Source of the DNA: Atopobacter phocae ATCC BAA-285 | GTDB taxonomy: Bacteria > Bacillota > Bacilli > Lactobacillales > Aerococcaceae | NCBI RefSeq assembly: GCF_000526675.1 | Contig: NZ_JAGN01000014.1 | Location: forward strand, 1-36,505 | DNA: 36,505 nt | Reading direction: 5' to 3' | Part shown: piece after piece, positions 34,185 to 36,505 of the stretch | Position numbering within the stretch: position 1 is the first letter of the stretch | Layout: each line of letters begins with the position of its first letter | The notes under the pieces: generated by a model | What the model was told of the DNA's origin: nothing | Seen by the model: the letters and a program-made list of their open reading frames with translations, nothing else | Databases searched by the model: none | Made by a program: the position numbers and the translations under genes

Positions 34185-35129
34185 GTGAAAAAATTATATG
34201 CGTACGAAGTAAATGAAACAATTGATACAACTGTATTAATTAAGCAAGCGGATATTCGAACAGCAAAAAATGGCAATCCCTTTATTGCTTTTACATTTCA
34301 AGATCGTTCGGGAGCGATGGATGGTAAATATTGGAGTGCCACCCCAGAAGAAATTGAGCGATATCAAACAGGACGTGTTGTTCATTTAATAGGAAGACGA
34401 GAAATTTTTAATAGTCAGCCGCAAGTACGAATTGAAAAATTGTTCGTCTTAGAAGACACTGATCCTAACAATGATCCATCGCTTTATATGGAAAGTGCGC
34501 CAATGACAAAAGATGAGATGAGTGATGCATTACAATATTACTTATTTAAAATAACAGATGGTGCAATCAATCGAATTGTTCGAAACATTTTAAATCAAAC
34601 CACTTCTGATTTTTTCACGTTTCCTGCAGCCAAAAGACATCATCATGCATTTTCAGGAGGATTAGGATTTCATACGATTTCAATTTTAAAAATAGCGGAA
34701 CATTTAATTGAACAGTATGATCAATTAAATCCGTCATTGTTGTACGCTGGAGCAATTTTACATGATATTGGCAAAACGATTGAATTATCAGGTGCGGTCG
34801 GGACAGAATATACATTAGCGGGCAATCTATTAGGACATATTGTTATTGTCGATGAAATGATTGCAACCGCATGTCAAGAATTAGATATTGACCAAGCTAA
34901 TGAATCAGTAATTTTGTTAAAACATATGATCTTAAGTCATCATGGCAAATTAGAATATGGCTCTCCCGTTCGTCCGCAAATCATGGAAGCAGAAGTCCTT
35001 CATCAATTAGACATGTTGGATGCGACGATGAATATGTTGCAAAGTGCACTTGATAAAACACCAGCAGGCGAATATTCGCCAAGAATATTTGGATTAGATA
35101 ATCGTGCATTTTACAAGCCTTTAAAATAA
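34185..35129 (+). CDS. yhaM: 3'-5' exoribonuclease YhaM (OB fold plus HD domain)
   Basis: 314 residues, the standard length. An N-terminal OB-fold nucleic-acid-binding domain (about 10-95) is followed by an HD metal-dependent domain with HHHAFSGGLGFHT and the HD pair H193-D194 in AILHDIGK, then HMILSHHGKLEYG. YhaM trims single-stranded RNA (and DNA) from the 3' end in Firmicutes, often removing a few nucleotides from transcript ends. The start is GTG 34185, with AAAGGAG 8 nt upstream and 12 bp after yhaN. It is the last member of the yhaO-yhaN-yhaM operon; proline iminopeptidase follows 24 bp later and may be co-transcribed. Confidence 0.93.
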   Translation: MKKLYAYEVNETIDTTVLIKQADIRTAKNGNPFIAFTFQDRSGAMDGKYWSATPEEIERYQTGRVVHLIGRREIFNSQPQVRIEKLFVLEDTDPNNDPSLYMESAPMTKDEMSDALQYYLFKITDGAINRIVRNILNQTTSDFFTFPAAKRHHHAFSGGLGFHTISILKIAEHLIEQYDQLNPSLLYAGAILHDIGKTIELSGAVGTEYTLAGNLLGHIVIVDEMIATACQELDIDQANESVILLKHMILSHHGKLEYGSPVRPQIMEAEVLHQLDMLDATMNMLQSALDKTPAGEYSPRIFGLDNRAFYKPLK

Positions 35130-35153
35130 GAGAGAAAAGAGAAGTGATGTGCA

Positions 35154-36110
35154 ATGAAGCAATCATTATACCCAGTAATAGAACCCTATCAAATTCATCA
35201 ATTGCCTGTATCAGATGTGCATACCATCTATGTTGAGGAATCAGGTAATCCAAATGGCAAACCGGTTATCGTTTTACATGGTGGTCCAGGCAGTCGATCG
35301 AATCCAATGAGTCGACAATTTTTTGATCCTACTTTTTATCGTATCATTCAATTTGACCAAAGAGGCTGTGGTAAAAGTACCCCTTTTGCTAGCTTAGAAG
35401 AGAATACCACGCATCATTTAGTAGATGATATGGAACAAATCCGAAGACAGTTAGGTATTGATCAGTGGCTAGTTATGGGAGGTAGTTGGGGGACAACACT
35501 TGCTTTACATTATGCGATTAAATATCCACAACAAATAATAGGATTGATTTTGCGAGGTGTATTTTTAGGCAGACCTTCAGATAATGATTGGTTATTTCAA
35601 GAAGGTAGCAGTTATTTCTATCCTGAATTATTCAAAAAATTTGTAGAACCAATTACCAAAGAGAAGCGAGATGCAATTATTCCCGCTTATTATGAATTGT
35701 TAACAAGTGATGATGCCAATGTTAGAGAAAATGCTGCGCGAGCTTGGTTTGAGTGGGAAAGTGGCATTACAACTTTACTGCCACAACCCATGGAAAAATG
35801 GACTGGAGAAACTGTTCGTCAAGGTATCGCACTTGCAACTTTAGAATGTCATTATTTTGTTCATAATTGTTTTGTCGAGGATGATAATTATTTATTAAAT
35901 CGTGTACATGTTTTAAAAGATGTGCCGATTCATATTGTTCATGGACGATATGATGTTGATTGTAGGCCAAGTGGTGCTTGGGATTTATTCCAAGCACTGC
36001 CACATGCAGAGTTAATTTTTGCAGATGCATCTGGACATTCACAGGCAGAACCGAATATTTTGAAAGAGTTAGTTCGCTTTGCAGAACATGCTAAAAATTA
36101 TTTCGTTTAA
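35154..36110 (+). CDS. pip: Proline iminopeptidase (S33 alpha/beta hydrolase)
   Basis: 318 residues. It releases N-terminal proline from peptides in the cytosol. The oxyanion motif HGGPGSRSNP comes first, then DQRGCGKS. The nucleophile is S111 in GGSWGTTLAL, with D267 (HGRYD) and H295 (SGHSQAEP) completing the triad. Length and motifs fit the classical Pip family. ATG 35154 has only a modest ribosome site (AGAAGTGATG). It follows yhaM by 24 bp with no terminator between. Downstream, 55 bp separate its stop from the IS terminus, and the first good plus-strand terminator lies inside the IS. Confidence 0.92.
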   Translation: MKQSLYPVIEPYQIHQLPVSDVHTIYVEESGNPNGKPVIVLHGGPGSRSNPMSRQFFDPTFYRIIQFDQRGCGKSTPFASLEENTTHHLVDDMEQIRRQLGIDQWLVMGGSWGTTLALHYAIKYPQQIIGLILRGVFLGRPSDNDWLFQEGSSYFYPELFKKFVEPITKEKRDAIIPAYYELLTSDDANVRENAARAWFEWESGITTLLPQPMEKWTGETVRQGIALATLECHYFVHNCFVEDDNYLLNRVHVLKDVPIHIVHGRYDVDCRPSGAWDLFQALPHAELIFADASGHSQAEPNILKELVRFAEHAKNYFV

Positions 36111-36149
36111 AGGAATAAAGTTCAAGTTAAACAAAAAAAGACTCAAATC

Positions 36150-36164
36150 ATTCACATTGTGAAT
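36150..36164. repeat. Small palindrome beside the IS terminus
   Basis: ATTCACA-T-TGTGAAT has 7-bp arms around a single base, ending 1 bp before the IS end at 36166. It could be a feature of the insertion target; no function is evident. Confidence 0.4.
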
Positions 36165-36211
36165 GTGAACTGCTCCCTGTCAAGTAGACAGGTAAAAAAA
36201 TAAATTTTATG

Positions 36212-36244
36212 CACCTATGGTTTTTCATCCATAGGTGTTTTTTT
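36212..36244 (+). terminator. Terminator-like hairpin inside the IS end
   Basis: CACCTATGG (36212-36220) pairs perfectly with CCATAGGTG (36229-36237) and is followed by seven T. In the plus direction it would stop transcripts coming from pip before they run antisense through the transposase gene. Confidence 0.75.
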
Positions 36245-36505
36245 ATGCTGGAATAGCTAAACCCATCTTTAATGTGATTCGTTTAGTGTTAAAAAAATGA
36301 ATATATTGATCAATATCTTTCTTTAAACTTTCAAACGCATCATATTTATTTAAATAATATAATTCTGATTTAAGAATGCCAAAAAAGTTCTCCATTGGCC
36401 CATTATCGATACATTTTCCTACACGTGACATACTTTGAATGGCTTGGTGATCCTTAATAAATTGAGCGAATGCATGAGAGGTGTATTGGTAACCACGATC
36501 ACTAT
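36243..36505 (-). CDS. IS3-family transposase OrfB (DDE integrase), C-terminal part
   Basis: The minus-strand frame enters from the window edge and stops at 36243-36245. It reads SDRGYQYTS, which contains the second catalytic Asp of the DDE triad, then QSMSRVGKCIDNGPMENFFG with the catalytic Glu in the MENFFG segment, and ends FNTKRITLKMGLAIPA. This is the highly conserved C-terminal core of IS150-type OrfB; about 87 residues are visible. OrfB catalyses strand transfer when fused to OrfA by frameshifting. The stop is 77 bp inside the terminus. A start at 36431 would be an internal Met, so I treat the frame as running off the end. Confidence 0.85.
   Translation of the reverse strand, partial: SDRGYQYTSHAFAQFIKDHQAIQSMSRVGKCIDNGPMENFFGILKSELYYLNKYDAFESLKKDIDQYIHFFNTKRITLKMGLAIPA

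Larger units (their letters stand above)
36166..36505 (-). mobile_element. IS3-family (IS150-like) insertion sequence, orfB end, cut by window end
   Basis: The terminus reads TGAACTGCTCCCTGTCAAGT on the plus strand, closely related to the minus-strand terminus at 350. The element continues past the window edge, with its transposase on the minus strand. It is in the same orientation as the left element, here showing the opposite (orfB) end. Confidence 0.8.

Noticed and set aside
350-36166. A 36-kb composite transposon carried by two IS copies
   Set aside because: The content is mainly core genes (synthetases, penicillin-binding protein, yha genes) with uniform codon use, so IS copies scattered on a chromosome are more likely than a mobile cargo.
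1-36505. CRISPR arrays, prophage genes, toxin-antitoxin pairs or defence islands
   Set aside because: No regularly spaced repeats, phage structural genes or paired small antisense-type genes were seen on either strand.

Overview
The window looks like chromosome from a low-GC Gram-positive bacterium of the order Lactobacillales. Codon usage is AT-rich, and Shine-Dalgarno sites are strong (AAGGAGG type) with frequent GTG and TTG starts. Supporting features are an LPxTG cell-wall protease, a streptococcal-type arginine deiminase operon, an Arg T-box leader and the yheA/yhaO/yhaN/yhaM group. The genus cannot be fixed from sequence reading alone; a Carnobacteriaceae/Aerococcaceae/Streptococcaceae-like host is my best guess. 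Both window ends lie about 340-350 bases inside IS3-family (IS150-like) elements with related terminal repeats in the same orientation. This suggests an assembly contig that stops at IS copies.

Layout: 1-350 is the orfA end of an IS element. 375-1481 (-) is a FAD amino-acid oxidase. 1787-6017 (+) is an amino-sugar block: GntR/HutC regulator, AgaS deaminase/isomerase, NagA deacetylase and LacD tagatose-bisphosphate aldolase. It has a DasR/NagR-type operator before the regulator and paired palindromes before lacD. 6206-11263 is a 1685-residue subtilisin-like, sortase-anchored surface protease. 11343-11537 (-) is a CsbD-like stress protein. 11757-13199 is a type-3 prolyl-tRNA synthetase lacking every zinc-ligand cysteine. 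13328-13417 is tRNA-Ser(CGA). 13496-14166 is an RluA-family pseudouridine synthase broken by one base in an A-run. 14237-15313 (-) is a COG0523 metallochaperone GTPase behind a Zur-like box. 15575-16081 is TrmL.

16215-22600 is the arginine deiminase system: arcA, arcB, a YfcC-type arginine/ornithine antiporter, an M20 dipeptidase and arcC. Hairpins lie in three of the junctions. A Crp/Fnr-family regulator resembling FlpS/ArcR (26507-27214, -) lies about 4 kb downstream and is the likely controller. Between them are an exported C69 dipeptidase and argS under an Arg T-box. Peptidases supply arginine, ArcA/ArcB/ArcC turn it into ornithine, ammonia, CO2 and ATP, and the antiporter exchanges ornithine for arginine.

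27489-29630 is a class A penicillin-binding protein. 29732-35129 is yheA-yhaO-yhaN-yhaM (a small helical protein, Mre11/Rad50-like pair and 3'-5' exoribonuclease). 35154-36110 is a proline iminopeptidase. 36166-36505 is the orfB end of another IS.

Most genes belong to known families. I did not find a clearly new multi-gene system. The points most worth a second look are regulatory (arcA/flpS dyads, Zur box, dre-like site, lacD palindromes), the cysteine-free ProRS, the A-run frameshift and the IS-bounded ends.
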